A stretch of DNA of 64,000 nucleotides from CAG-791 sp045546175 (lineage in GTDB: Bacteria; Bacillota; Clostridia; Lachnospirales; Lachnospiraceae): assembly GCA_045546175.1 (NCBI GenBank), contig JAZQCI010000029.1, forward strand, positions 9,846 through 73,845, given 5' to 3'. Position numbers and translations under genes: made by a program. Below the pieces are notes generated by a model. That model was not told the origin of the DNA. It worked only from the letters and a program-made list of their open reading frames with translations, and made no database searches. Below, piece by piece: positions 25,115 through 33,743 of this stretch; the first letter of the stretch is position 1, and every line of letters starts with the position of its first letter.

Positions 25115-26635
25115 TCACAGCTCGTAAATAACAGAATATTTTGCCTCCAGATAATCCAGGAAATCCACCGGCGTAAACTCGCGTCCCGTGATATCCCTGA
25201 TCCACTCCTGCGGTGAGAGTCTGTCCGCCTTGGCAAAAACGTGCCCGATCATCCAGCTGTTGACCGGCGCAAAGTTCCCCTCGCGGATCGCCGCGTCTAC
25301 GTCTACTTCCTGCTTCATGCGGTTGTAGTACATGGCGTTGTAGAAATTGCCGATGGCATAGGTCGGGAAATATCCGAAGCCGGAAGTCCAGTGCACGTCC
25401 TGCAGGACGCCGTTTCTGTCGGAGGTCGGCTCTATTCCGAGGTACTCTTTGTACTTGTGGTTCCACATGGCGGGAATGTCCTCCACCCTGATCTCTCCCG
25501 CAAACAGCGCTTTCTCGATCTCATAGCGGATGATGATGTGGAAGGTATAGGTGAACTCGTCCGCCTCTGTGCGGATCAGCGAAGGCATGACCACATTCAG
25601 GGCTTCGTAGAACTCCCTCTCGGATACATCTGCCATCACCTGCGGGAAGATCTCACAGACCTTGGGATAAACGAAGTGCACGAAGGCTTCCGACCTGCCG
25701 ATCCTGTTCTCATAGAAACGGGACACGGACTCGTGCATGCCCAGCGTCTTTCCGCCGATAATGAAGTGGTCATAGTTCTTCTGCGGCTGATTCTGATCAA
25801 AGAGCGCGTGCCCGCCCTCGTGAATGACGGAGTACATGCTGGACAGGAACTGGTCCGGGTAATAGTGCGTGGTGACACGGATATCATTTCTGCCCATTCC
25901 GGCCGTGAAGGGATGCTCCGAAGTCGTGATGGCACCGCGATCGAAATTGAAGCCCATCTGCGCAAGGAGCCATTTAGCCATCTTAGCCTGCTGCTCGTCT
26001 TCTACCCTTCGGCTCAGGAAATCGGTGCGGATCTCCTTAGAACTCTTCTGTATCTTCTCCAGAAGCGGGATCAGCCGCTCTTTGCAGGCGCCGAAGACCT
26101 CATCCAGCACCTCCGAGGTCATGCCGCGCTCATAGTCGTCCAGCAGTGTGTCATATGCCGTTTTGCCCGCCGCGTCTGCGCCCCGCAGCTCGATCATACG
26201 CCTGCCCACATCCGCCACTTCCTTAAGCGAAGCGGCAAACAGGCTGTAATCCGACGCTTCTCTCGCCTTGCTCCAATTCACGAAAGCACGGTTGAAAGTG
26301 AGCATGAACTCGTGCTGCAGCTCCGGCGTCACGTTTTTGCTCTGAAGATAATTCCTGTGCAGCTGCTCCGCCATGACGCGGTCGAATTCTCCGAGCTCTT
26401 CGCGGTGCTCGAACAGGTACTCGGCAGCTTCGATAAAGGCCGGCTCCTTGATCAGTTTGTAGGACTGGTTATTGAGAAAAGCCCACACTTCGCCCTGCTC
26501 CTCCATCGATTCGATGGGGCAGATCGTCTCCTGATCGTAGCTCAGGACGTTGACCGCGTGATCATATTTCTCCGCGATCGCAAGGATCCCCTTCACGTAC
26601 TCCAGTTTCTGCGTCAAAATCGTCATCTGTTCCAT
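25115..26635 (-). CDS. M32-family metallocarboxypeptidase
   Basis: A 506-residue cytoplasmic zinc carboxypeptidase of family M32 (thermostable carboxypeptidase 1 type). The zinc motif HEGGHALFDQNQ provides HExxH, and the third ligand region is GKTLGMHESVSRFYEN. Family blocks DIRVTTHYYP and GIEPTSDRNGVLQDVHW are present. Length is normal. It probably trims C-terminal residues from peptides in amino acid turnover. It sits between the DUF89-GNAT gene and the Smr gene, all minus strand. Confidence 0.92.
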   Translation of the reverse strand: MEQMTILTQKLEYVKGILAIAEKYDHAVNVLSYDQETICPIESMEEQGEVWAFLNNQSYKLIKEPAFIEAAEYLFEHREELGEFDRVMAEQLHRNYLQSKNVTPELQHEFMLTFNRAFVNWSKAREASDYSLFAASLKEVADVGRRMIELRGADAAGKTAYDTLLDDYERGMTSEVLDEVFGACKERLIPLLEKIQKSSKEIRTDFLSRRVEDEQQAKMAKWLLAQMGFNFDRGAITTSEHPFTAGMGRNDIRVTTHYYPDQFLSSMYSVIHEGGHALFDQNQPQKNYDHFIIGGKTLGMHESVSRFYENRIGRSEAFVHFVYPKVCEIFPQVMADVSEREFYEALNVVMPSLIRTEADEFTYTFHIIIRYEIEKALFAGEIRVEDIPAMWNHKYKEYLGIEPTSDRNGVLQDVHWTSGFGYFPTYAIGNFYNAMYYNRMKQEVDVDAAIREGNFAPVNSWMIGHVFAKADRLSPQEWIRDITGREFTPVDFLDYLEAKYSVIYEL

Positions 26636-26678
26636 ATTGTATAGTCTCCCTTATGCTGTCTATGTTTTGATCCGGATA

Positions 26679-28076
26679 TTACTGCAGCCTCCGCTCCATT
26701 TCATGCCAGACGCCGCCGCCCCACACAGAATCCGAAATTCCCAAATCCGTGAAGCCCATCTTCTCGTACATGCCGACTTTCTCCTTGTGGGCTGTCAGAA
26801 CCATGCGGTGCTTTCCCCGCACCTGGCTCCATATTTCGTAGAGCCGCAGAAGTTCTCCGGCCAGCCCCTGCCTGCGATACTGCGGCAAAATATCGAGTCC
26901 CAGCAGGTACACCGTCTGCGCCGCCGGATCGTGGAGCGACAGATCGGTAAAGAACGCGTCACTGAAGTGCACCTCATCCGAGGCGATCCCGACCAGAAAG
27001 CCCGCGACCTTCCCTGTCTCCCGGTCTATGGCCGCGAGAAAGATCTCCGGAAGCTCCCCGGCAAACCGGCACATGATCTCCATGGGCTTCGCCTCCTCGG
27101 GCGGGAAACAGACGCTGTCCATCTCGCCGGCCTGTGGGCCCTCCTCGGGAAGAATCTGCCTGAACTGATAGCGCTTCAGAAGCGCCTCGTCCGCATAGAC
27201 ATTGAACAGGATCTCGGGGTCCTCATAAGTCAGGATTCCCGTGAACTGCGGCACCTTGAAGCGGTCCATGAACAGCATGCATTTGCACATGAAAATATAG
27301 AACACGTTGCAGCCGCAGCCGTACAGCGTCTCATAGTTGGCCTGCCCCTTGGCGATCACGACATCCGCCGAAAAAACCGCTTCCCTCGCTTCCCGGGACA
27401 TGATGCGCAGCACCGACCCGTCCGTCGCGTTCCCGTTTCCGATGCAGCGCCCCAGGGCAGTGAGTCCGACCTGTTCCGCGTCGATCATCGTCGCGTCATT
27501 GGCGACCGGTCCTCCTCTGACTATTACGGTGACCTTCACATCCGGGTTAATTCGAAGCAGCTGACGGAGCAATATTTTGTCCATGACAATCTCGCCGCAG
27601 TTGTCCGTGATATACACAAGACTCCGCGCCTTCTTCATCCGCTCCCGCAGCTGCTGCAGGCACTGCTCGTCCACAGTGATATCCGGCGCGCGGTCGATCA
27701 GCTCCATGAGTTTGCTCTCCTCCACCTTATCGAGAGCGGAGAAATCGATGAAATTTCCCATCATCGCGTACTGCACGGCGCTCCTGAGCGGGTCCTCCGA
27801 CGCCAGAACGCGGCTGTCCAGATCCGGCTCGATCTCCAGCATCAATTCGTTAAAATGATACTTGATCTGTGCAAAGTCCATCTCTTCCTCTCCGAACAGG
27901 CGCCCGCGCAGCTCCCTCACTTCCCGAAAGACCTCCGGGCCCGTAGGCACGGCCCCGGGCTGATCCATGAGTTTCTGTAAGCGTTCCCTGTATTCCTTCA
28001 CCGCTTCTTCCAATGCATTTCCCGGATAGCGGTCTATGTACTTGTCATACATGCAGTCCCGACATGTGCTGTTCAT
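26679..28076 (-). CDS. DUF89/ARMT1-like metal phosphatase fused to a GNAT domain
   Basis: A 465-residue fusion. Residues 1 to about 285 form a DUF89 damage-control phosphatase domain: Cys-rich start STCRDCMYDKY, metal/substrate loop YITDNCGEIVMDKILL, then VRGGPVANDAT and AKGQANYETL. Residues about 310-465 form an acetyltransferase with LPQYRRQGLAGELLRLYE and KVGMYEKMGFTDLG. Stand-alone DUF89 proteins are about 280-300 residues, so the GNAT part is an addition. No frame break is seen at the join. The phosphatase part may remove damaged phosphometabolites; the acetyl acceptor is unknown. Confidence 0.85.
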   Translation of the reverse strand: MNSTCRDCMYDKYIDRYPGNALEEAVKEYRERLQKLMDQPGAVPTGPEVFREVRELRGRLFGEEEMDFAQIKYHFNELMLEIEPDLDSRVLASEDPLRSAVQYAMMGNFIDFSALDKVEESKLMELIDRAPDITVDEQCLQQLRERMKKARSLVYITDNCGEIVMDKILLRQLLRINPDVKVTVIVRGGPVANDATMIDAEQVGLTALGRCIGNGNATDGSVLRIMSREAREAVFSADVVIAKGQANYETLYGCGCNVFYIFMCKCMLFMDRFKVPQFTGILTYEDPEILFNVYADEALLKRYQFRQILPEEGPQAGEMDSVCFPPEEAKPMEIMCRFAGELPEIFLAAIDRETGKVAGFLVGIASDEVHFSDAFFTDLSLHDPAAQTVYLLGLDILPQYRRQGLAGELLRLYEIWSQVRGKHRMVLTAHKEKVGMYEKMGFTDLGISDSVWGGGVWHEMERRLQ

Positions 28077-28128
28077 TTGTCACCTCGCAGCAGCGACTCC
28101 GGCGGGAATTCTTTCCCGCGCGCGTCGA

Positions 28129-28209
28129 TTATTTCCTCTGGTATCCCGTCACCATGGTCATGACAAAACAAACTACCGTTCCCCATGCAAAGAATTTATG
28201 CCACTTCAT
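28129..28209 (-). CDS. Nested small membrane ORF (DUF6219-like, 26 aa)
   Basis: Within and in the same frame as the MBL gene, ATG 28209 opens a 26-codon ORF, MKWHKFFAWGTVVCFVMTMV then TGYQRK. AAAAGGAG at 28217-28224 gives an ideal ribosome binding site with 7-base spacing. The sequence resembles stand-alone short proteins that start with a KxHKFWAW-like motif, cross the membrane once and end TGYK-K. Either the MBL stop codon was lost, making a fusion, or both forms are translated. Confidence 0.55.
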   Translation of the reverse strand: MKWHKFFAWGTVVCFVMTMVTGYQRK

Positions 28210-29088
28210 ATATTCGCTCCTTTTCTTCTTAACAGGTTTTGTTGTCTCGATTCCCGTCTGCACACGGATCTCATCTCCGCTGTGCACGTAGTGCAGCCGG
28301 TCTCCCATCAGCTTCTTCATGGCGCTGTAGGGCTCGACGCCCGTGCAATGGCCGGTATAGAACACGGTCTTATACTTCCGCAGCGCCAGCGCCGTGTCGA
28401 TGATCATATTGATATCTTCATCCGAATAGCCGTGCCTGCGCATCATGTGGAAACCGCTGATCACAACGTCCGGCTCGCCGTTGTAAAGCTCCCGATAGCG
28501 GTCCAAAATATTGAGAATCCCGTGGTGCGCGCACCCCGAAAGCAGGATCGACTTGGTCCCTTCCCTGATCACCAGACACTGCTCATGCGCGAAGTCATCC
28601 TGCACGAGATCATCTCCCGCCTTCTTCTTCAGCCGCTGATTGGCGGACGGAACAGGATGCTCACTGCCGATTCCGGAGAAAATGGAGAGTTCCTCGTCAA
28701 TCTTATAGATTCCTTCCGCACTCACTTTCACCACCTGTGAGAGCTCCCGGATTTCCGCTGCCAGTCCGATATAATGCGGCTCCCCGGCCTTATTCACAGA
28801 ATAATACTCCCCGAAGGCCGCTTCAGGAACATAAATCTTCGCATCCGGATTGATCTTTGCAAAGGGCAAAATACCGCCGCCGTGATCGTAATGACCATGG
28901 CTGAGCACGACCGTGTCAACTGCCGTCAGGTCAATCCCCAGTTTCTGTGCGTTTTCCAGCAGCAGCTCCGTCTGCCCTGTGTCCATGAGCAGCTTATGTT
29001 TCTCCGTCTCAATGTAAAAGCACAGCCCGTGCTCGACGCCGCAGCCTGACTTTCCTTCTGTATTTTCAACAAGATTTATGATGCGCAT
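28129..29088 (-). CDS. MBL-fold metallohydrolase with C-terminal small-membrane-protein extension
   Basis: A 319-residue protein. Residues 1 to about 280 are a metallo-beta-lactamase fold: VLSHGHYDHGGG (HxHxDH), GCAHHGILNIL, and FYTGHCTGVE near the end, like the archaeal/bacterial MBL group annotated around ribofuranosylaminobenzene phosphate synthase. The last 26 residues (from MKWHKFFAWG) form a hydrophobic helix resembling the DUF6219 small proteins of Lachnospiraceae. An internal AAAAGGAG sits seven bases before that methionine, so the tail can also be made separately. The downstream gene is the DUF89-GNAT fusion. Confidence 0.85.
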   Translation of the reverse strand: MRIINLVENTEGKSGCGVEHGLCFYIETEKHKLLMDTGQTELLLENAQKLGIDLTAVDTVVLSHGHYDHGGGILPFAKINPDAKIYVPEAAFGEYYSVNKAGEPHYIGLAAEIRELSQVVKVSAEGIYKIDEELSIFSGIGSEHPVPSANQRLKKKAGDDLVQDDFAHEQCLVIREGTKSILLSGCAHHGILNILDRYRELYNGEPDVVISGFHMMRRHGYSDEDINMIIDTALALRKYKTVFYTGHCTGVEPYSAMKKLMGDRLHYVHSGDEIRVQTGIETTKPVKKKRSEYMKWHKFFAWGTVVCFVMTMVTGYQRK

Positions 29089-29454
29089 TGGTACCTCCTG
29101 TTGTCATTTTTGTTTATTCATACTAACCTCTGTTAATCAATAGTAGCAAAACCTCGGAAGGGGCGCAAGTAAAGGAGAATGCGTAAGCTGACGCAAAAGA
29201 ATTTCTGATTGCGCCCTTGTACCGCACTTTTTTGTCTGCATATATCCGTGACGCCTTGACTTTTATCCGTCCCGAGACTAAGGTATTTTTATCGGAGCAA
29301 TTTCTGTGCTCCACAGCAGAAAATTCACTTCTTACATCCTATCTGACATTTCCTGCTGACAATAACTATTCACATCAGTCAGGGAATATCGGATTTACAT
29401 GTGCTTGACATGTCGACACCCTGTCTGTCTCACATCCAAGTCAGGAGGTACGAC
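29089..29454. other. Intergenic region between divergent MBL and Rpn genes
   Basis: No gene was recognised. It contains AT-rich promoter-like sequence for the leftward MBL operon and the rightward nuclease gene. Several short frames exist but none has a ribosome binding site or family signature. Confidence 0.45.
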
Positions 29455-30465
29455 ATGGGTATTAACAATCAGTATTTTGACACAGTCGATGGTTCTACGG
29501 ACAGAAACTCTTCCCTTGTCAAATGGGAAAGCCTGACAATACAGAACCGATTTCTTTTCGCCAAAGTAATGGGGCAGAAGGAAAACTGCCTTCCCCTTCT
29601 GCAAAGGCTTTTCCCCGAACTCCAGATCACAGATATCCGTTACGTCGAAGCTGAAAAGACAGTAGAAGGGGCTATTGACTCCAAAGCAGTGCGCCTCGAC
29701 GTTTATGTACGGGATTCCCGGGAGCGTGCATTTACGCTGGAAATGCAAGTGTACGATGAAAAAAATCTTCCCATGCGGAGTCGCTACTACAGTTCAATGA
29801 TGGATGAAGACCTGCTCAGCACCGGGCAGGAGTACGATGAAATCCTGCCGGCATATGTTATCTTCATTTGTCCCTTTGACCTTTTCGGAAGGGGGCTCCA
29901 TCGCTATACATTCAGGAATTTCTGCCAGGAGGACTTCTCTCTTCCCCTTGGAGATGGCTCTGCCAAAATATTCCTCAACACGAAGGGAACTGCAAAGGAT
30001 GTGTCAAAAGAAGTACTGGCATTTTTAGATTACGTAAACGGAATGGAAGTACTTGATGACGAGTATGTCTCGTCGCTCGATCTAGCTGTAAAAATGGCCA
30101 AAAAAAATGCGGTTTGGAGGCGAGAATATATGAGATACGAAATGGAAATGAATTATGAGCGGAAAATGGCAAGAAAGCAGGGCCTTGCAGAGGGTCGTGC
30201 GGAAGGCCTTGCGGAAGGTCGTGCGGAAGGTCGTGCGGAAGGTCGTGCGGAAGGTCGTGCGGAAGGTCGCACTGAAGGCGAGCTGCTTAAGCTGATTCAA
30301 ATGGTCGCAAAAAAAGTCCTGAAAGGCAAGAGTATTTCGGTAATCGCTTCTGAACTGGAGGAACCAGAGGACTCTGTAAAGCTAATCTACGATACTCTGG
30401 CTGCTAATCCGGGTGCAGTTCCGGAAGAGATTCTCATTCGGCTGCAGCAACATAAGGCATGTTAA
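29455..30465 (+). CDS. Rpn-family PD-(D/E)XK nuclease (transposase_31-like)
   Basis: A 336-residue recombination-promoting nuclease-type protein. The catalytic region is KAVRLDVYVRD (Asp) followed by AFTLEMQVYD (ExQ). After a helical region there is a low-complexity tract of tandem AEGR/LAEG units (about 30183-30278) built from a 12-bp DNA repeat, then a C-terminal helix-turn-helix-like tail. ATG 29455 with CAGGAGG is chosen over an upstream GTG at 29401. The family is abundant in Lachnospiraceae genomes; members promote RecA-independent recombination in E. coli. The repeat is likely to vary in copy number. Confidence 0.88.
   Translation: MGINNQYFDTVDGSTDRNSSLVKWESLTIQNRFLFAKVMGQKENCLPLLQRLFPELQITDIRYVEAEKTVEGAIDSKAVRLDVYVRDSRERAFTLEMQVYDEKNLPMRSRYYSSMMDEDLLSTGQEYDEILPAYVIFICPFDLFGRGLHRYTFRNFCQEDFSLPLGDGSAKIFLNTKGTAKDVSKEVLAFLDYVNGMEVLDDEYVSSLDLAVKMAKKNAVWRREYMRYEMEMNYERKMARKQGLAEGRAEGLAEGRAEGRAEGRAEGRAEGRTEGELLKLIQMVAKKVLKGKSISVIASELEEPEDSVKLIYDTLAANPGAVPEEILIRLQQHKAC
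30183..30278 (+). repeat. 12-bp tandem repeat inside the Rpn gene
   Basis: About eight units of a 12-bp repeat (GGTCGTGCGGAA and variants) encode (R/L)AEG. Because 12 is a multiple of three, gain or loss of units keeps the frame and only changes linker length. Confidence 0.85.
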
Positions 30466-30510
30466 TGGTTGGCTCCTCGAGCCATTCCGATAAGTTTAGG
30501 GGGTAACAAA

Positions 30511-31377
30511 ATGGGTTCTTACGATCTGAAGCGTCTTGAAATCGCCATTCAATACATCCGGCGCATGTCCGAAGGGAAAAATCCCGTCACAAACAGACCT
30601 GCACCGGATAATGAAGTTTTAACCAATATGAATGTACATCGCTGTTTGAAGTTCATCGATGAAGTGTTGACCGATGTTCAGAAAAGCGGCGGAACTGTTG
30701 GTATGGTCTCTCAGCGCGCTCACAAGCAGTCTGTTTCCGAAGTGTTTCCCTATGATGCACTGGCGCAGTACCAGTATCTGCAGGACCAGCAGATTTCCTA
30801 CTTCCTGAAGCAGCTTGAGGAATACCTTCCGGAAGGACAGAAAATGCCTGTTCCTGCAACAACGATCACGTTGTGGATGCGCGAAAACGGATATCTTGAG
30901 AAGAAAGTGATCAATGATACGGGCAAGGAAAACTCTGTTCCCACCCGAAAAGGCGAAGAACTCGGTCTCTATATGGAGAAAAGCGGCATCTATCCTAACG
31001 AGTACTACCGCGTCTACTACAACGAGAAGGCCCAGCGCTTCATCATCGAGAACTTCCGACGCATTCTCACCGAATCCGAGGCGATCCGCGAGCGGAATCG
31101 CCAGGAGAAGAAAAAAGAAGGCTCTCCGCGCAGCGCAAGGCAGAGCGGAGGAAGTGTAATGCAAGGTAGCGGAGCAGACAGGCGAGGGGCCGGCGTATCC
31201 GGTGCGCAAAATCCTGTTGGTCAGGCCGCTTATGGGAATCCGAGCTATGCTTCAGCAGCACCCTTGCCGGAAGATTTCGCCGCTTCGGAGCCTGCTCCTG
31301 TGGAAGATCTCCCCCAGGAATACTATGACATGCTCAGAGACGGATGGGACAGTGCGGACGGCGGGGCGCCGTGGTGA
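30511..31377 (+). CDS. Hypothetical Lachnospiraceae-type protein (288 aa)
   Basis: No named function recognised. The first about 200 residues are mixed alpha/beta with YDLKRLEIAIQYIRRMSEG and NVHRCLKFIDEVLTDV near the start, a mid-region with SYFLKQLEEYLPEGQK, then a charged linker and a Gly/Ser/Ala/Pro-rich disordered C-terminus. ATG 30511 is preferred because AGGGGG precedes it. It follows the Rpn gene by 45 bp and ends before a strong terminator. The proline-rich tail suggests a scaffold or interaction protein; this is inference. Confidence 0.65.
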   Translation: MGSYDLKRLEIAIQYIRRMSEGKNPVTNRPAPDNEVLTNMNVHRCLKFIDEVLTDVQKSGGTVGMVSQRAHKQSVSEVFPYDALAQYQYLQDQQISYFLKQLEEYLPEGQKMPVPATTITLWMRENGYLEKKVINDTGKENSVPTRKGEELGLYMEKSGIYPNEYYRVYYNEKAQRFIIENFRRILTESEAIRERNRQEKKKEGSPRSARQSGGSVMQGSGADRRGAGVSGAQNPVGQAAYGNPSYASAAPLPEDFAASEPAPVEDLPQEYYDMLRDGWDSADGGAPW

Positions 31378-31430
31378 TGTGATGCTTAAATCAGAATAAT
31401 TATGAGTTCAACTTCTCAACAAAATCCAAA

Positions 31431-31459
31431 AAGAGGCCACCGCAGTGCGGTGGCCTCTT
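31431..31459. terminator. Convergent terminator
   Basis: AAGAGGCCACCGCA pairs with TGCGGTGGCCTCTT around a single central base, flanked by an A-rich left side and a T-rich right side. It serves the plus-strand hypothetical gene and the minus-strand DUF362 gene. Confidence 0.85.
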
Positions 31460-31482
31460 GTCTTTTCACTGATTATTCGCTT

Positions 31483-32487
31483 TCACCCTTCAAACGGCAC
31501 CACATGCGTCACCGCATCCGCAGGCTGAATCCTGCACTCGCCGTTGTCGAGGTCGATCAGCACATACTTGTTGTTGCCCATGCCAAGTTCCTTCATGTAG
31601 CTGAGCTGGCGATGGCCGTGCCTCGTCTCGATTCTCTCCACCAAGTCGTGGTGGTCTTCTTCCTTCAGTGCGTATACCAGATCCACGCTGGCCGTATCAA
31701 CGGCACAGATGTCCAGCGATGCGAGAATTCCGATGTTGGGCGTCACAACGGGTGCTGCCGCCACGCCTTCGCAGTCGCAGGAGACGGACATGTTGCGCAG
31801 AACGTTGATGTAGGCGATGCTTCCGGCAAAATAGTCAATGGTCGCCTTTGTCGACTCCGCCATACGCTCCATCAGCTCTTCCATGGCGATGCCCCACTGA
31901 TTTCCGGAATCCGCCGCGTGGATCCACTTCTTACCTTCCTTGCCGTCGGCACAGCCGATGCCGATGTTCTTGTTGGAGCCGCCGAAACCGCCCATGACGT
32001 GGCCCTTGAAATGGGTCAGTGCCAGGAAGGAGTCGTAGTCCGGCAGGGACTTTCCGACAGACATTTCGGTGAACCACTTGCCGCCTTTGACGGGAAGCGT
32101 CGCCGTGCCGAATTCATCGGTGATGTCCACGGGAGCGAAGGTCCATCCGTTCACTTCCAGAGTCTTGCGGTGTTTCTCGGTCGTGTCTCGGTCGCCCTCG
32201 TAATAGGTGTTTGTCTCAATAATTGTCGCGCTGTCGAAGTCCTTCAGCTCTTTGTCAAACAGATTCTGTACCCAGGGTCTGGGAATGATGTTGGGTCCGT
32301 GCTGCTCGCCTGTGTGAAGCTTTACGGCCACTTTGCCGTGCAGCACGCTGCTTACTTTCTTATAGATTTTCTCAAGTCCTTCCGCGGACAGATCTCTGGT
32401 AAAGTAAACAATAGACTCGCATCCGGTCCTGTTCTCATAAGGTACATAAAATTCACCGCCTTTGCCGGCTGTCATTCTTACTGCCAT
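31483..32487 (-). CDS. DUF362-domain protein
   Basis: A 334-residue DUF362 protein: KVAVKLHTGEQHGPN, THFKGHVMGGFGGSNKNIGIG, and CDCEGVAAAPVVTPNIGILAS. Family members are often fused to or paired with 4Fe-4S ferredoxin domains; none is present here. The tight cysteine cluster SCDCEG could bind metal. The ribosome binding site GAGGTAATCT precedes the ATG. It follows the cupin gene on the same strand. Function unproven; a redox or metal role is usually suggested. Confidence 0.85.
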   Translation of the reverse strand: MAVRMTAGKGGEFYVPYENRTGCESIVYFTRDLSAEGLEKIYKKVSSVLHGKVAVKLHTGEQHGPNIIPRPWVQNLFDKELKDFDSATIIETNTYYEGDRDTTEKHRKTLEVNGWTFAPVDITDEFGTATLPVKGGKWFTEMSVGKSLPDYDSFLALTHFKGHVMGGFGGSNKNIGIGCADGKEGKKWIHAADSGNQWGIAMEELMERMAESTKATIDYFAGSIAYINVLRNMSVSCDCEGVAAAPVVTPNIGILASLDICAVDTASVDLVYALKEEDHHDLVERIETRHGHRQLSYMKELGMGNNKYVLIDLDNGECRIQPADAVTHVVPFEG

Positions 32488-32549
32488 AGATTACCTCCTC
32501 AGAAAATGCACCGGGCCTGTAAAACAAGCCTCTTATTATTGCCCTCTTC

Positions 32550-32951
32550 TTATGCGTACACGATCACCGCCACAAGTTCGACGACTTCGTCCGTCTTGTT
32601 AGCAATGCCGTGGCTCTCACCTGTAGGACATACTGTCACATCCCCTGCATGAACCGTGCGGATCACACCGTTATCATTATATTCTGCCGTGCCTTTAAGG
32701 ATATAGAAAAGCTCCGCATCCTTGTCATGAAGATGATATCCGATGCTGCAGCCGGGGTTCAGAGTAATCCTGGCAAAAAGTCTGCCTTTGCCATTCAGTT
32801 CTTCGGGACCTGTGATAAAGTTTGTGATCTGAACGGTCCCGTCGCCGTCACGCATATGCTCGCGATACTCGATCGCGCAGTCCTGTCCTTTTCTGATCAT
32901 GGAAATCCCTCCGTATTGTATAACGATAGATATAATTATTGTAACTATCAT
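32550..32951 (-). CDS. Cupin-domain protein
   Basis: A 133-residue single cupin barrel with the metal-binding motif GCSIGYHLHDKDAELFYIL and the second motif GDVTVCPTGESHGIAN. Such small cupins are isomerases, dioxygenases or sugar-binding sensors. Annotated from ATG 32951; a start at 32899 (MIRKGQDCAIEY) with GGAGGGA upstream is likelier in practice, because the front overlaps a palindromic operator. It lies between the ABC operon and DUF362. Confidence 0.85.
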   Translation of the reverse strand: MIVTIIISIVIQYGGISMIRKGQDCAIEYREHMRDGDGTVQITNFITGPEELNGKGRLFARITLNPGCSIGYHLHDKDAELFYILKGTAEYNDNGVIRTVHAGDVTVCPTGESHGIANKTDEVVELVAVIVYA

Positions 32952-32958
32952 TATACAA
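32916..32958. promoter_or_regulatory. Palindromic operator/promoter of the cupin gene
   Basis: TTGTATAACGATAG (32916-32929) and CTATCATTATACAA (32945-32958) form a 14-bp inverted repeat with one mismatch around 15 bases. It lies just upstream of the preferred cupin start at 32899 and overlaps TATAAT-like sequence, as expected for a dimeric repressor site. Confidence 0.6.
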
Positions 32959-32987
32959 TACTCAGAAAAATACTGACAATGCTGTGA

Positions 32988-33743
32988 CTATGAATCTTTT
33001 TCCACTTTCTCGTAGGTGAACGTATTTAAAAATCGTCTGGCTCTCTCGGTGCCGGGATGCTCGAAAAATTCTTCAGGATTTCCCTCTTCCACGATATTTC
33101 CTTCGTCGATGAAGATGACCCTGTCTGCGACTGCTTTGGCGAAGGACATCTCGTGGGTGACGATCACCATGGTCCTGCCCTGTTTTGCCAGCGTCAGCAT
33201 GACGTCCAGCACTTCTCTCACCATTTCGGGATCCAGCGCCGCAGTCACCTCATCGAAGAGGAGCACTTCCGGGTGCATGCACAGAGCCCGGACAATGGCC
33301 ACGCGCTGCTTCTGCCCGCCGGAGAGCTGTCTGGGATAGCTGTCTTTTTTGTCGGAGAGACCGACCCGCTCCAGGAGCTGCAGGGCCTCCGCCTCCACTT
33401 CCGGGCGGCTGCGCTTCTGGACAAGGACCGGCGAAAGGATAATGTTCTCGAGAATGGTCATATGCGGGAACAGTTCATAGTTCTGGAAGACCATACCCAC
33501 TTTCTGGCGGATGCCGACAATCGAGCGGGCATTTCCGTCCACTTTTTTGCCCCGGAAGGTGATCTCGCCATCCTGTATGGGTTCCAGCCCGTTGATGCAG
33601 CGAAGCAGCGTGCTCTTGCCGCAGCCCGACGGGCCGACGATGACAACAACTTCTCCCTCCCTGACGGCAAGTGAGAGGCCGTTCAAGACCACGTTGTCTC
33701 CAAACTTCTTAGTAATATTCTCTATTTTGATAAGTTCGCCCAT
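32988..33743 (-). CDS. Polar amino-acid ABC transporter ATP-binding protein
   Basis: A 251-residue GlnQ/HisP-type ATPase: Walker A GPSGCGKST, Q-loop MVFQNYELFPHM, signature LSGGQKQR, Walker B VLLFDEVTAALDPE and H-loop VIVTHEMSFAK. The open frame extends upstream, but ATG 33743, preceded by AAAGGAAGTGG and overlapping the permease stop as TAATG, is the natural start. It energises the import system formed with the two permeases and the lipoprotein upstream. Confidence 0.93.
   Translation of the reverse strand: MGELIKIENITKKFGDNVVLNGLSLAVREGEVVVIVGPSGCGKSTLLRCINGLEPIQDGEITFRGKKVDGNARSIVGIRQKVGMVFQNYELFPHMTILENIILSPVLVQKRSRPEVEAEALQLLERVGLSDKKDSYPRQLSGGQKQRVAIVRALCMHPEVLLFDEVTAALDPEMVREVLDVMLTLAKQGRTMVIVTHEMSFAKAVADRVIFIDEGNIVEEGNPEEFFEHPGTERARRFLNTFTYEKVEKDS

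Noticed and set aside
25241..27980. Long plus-strand open frames opposite M32 and DUF89-GNAT genes
   Set aside because: Histidine/arginine-rich antisense translations without motifs; the minus-strand proteins are unambiguous.
30183..30278. CRISPR-like short repeats
   Set aside because: The 12-bp units are contiguous, have no spacers and lie in frame inside a coding region.
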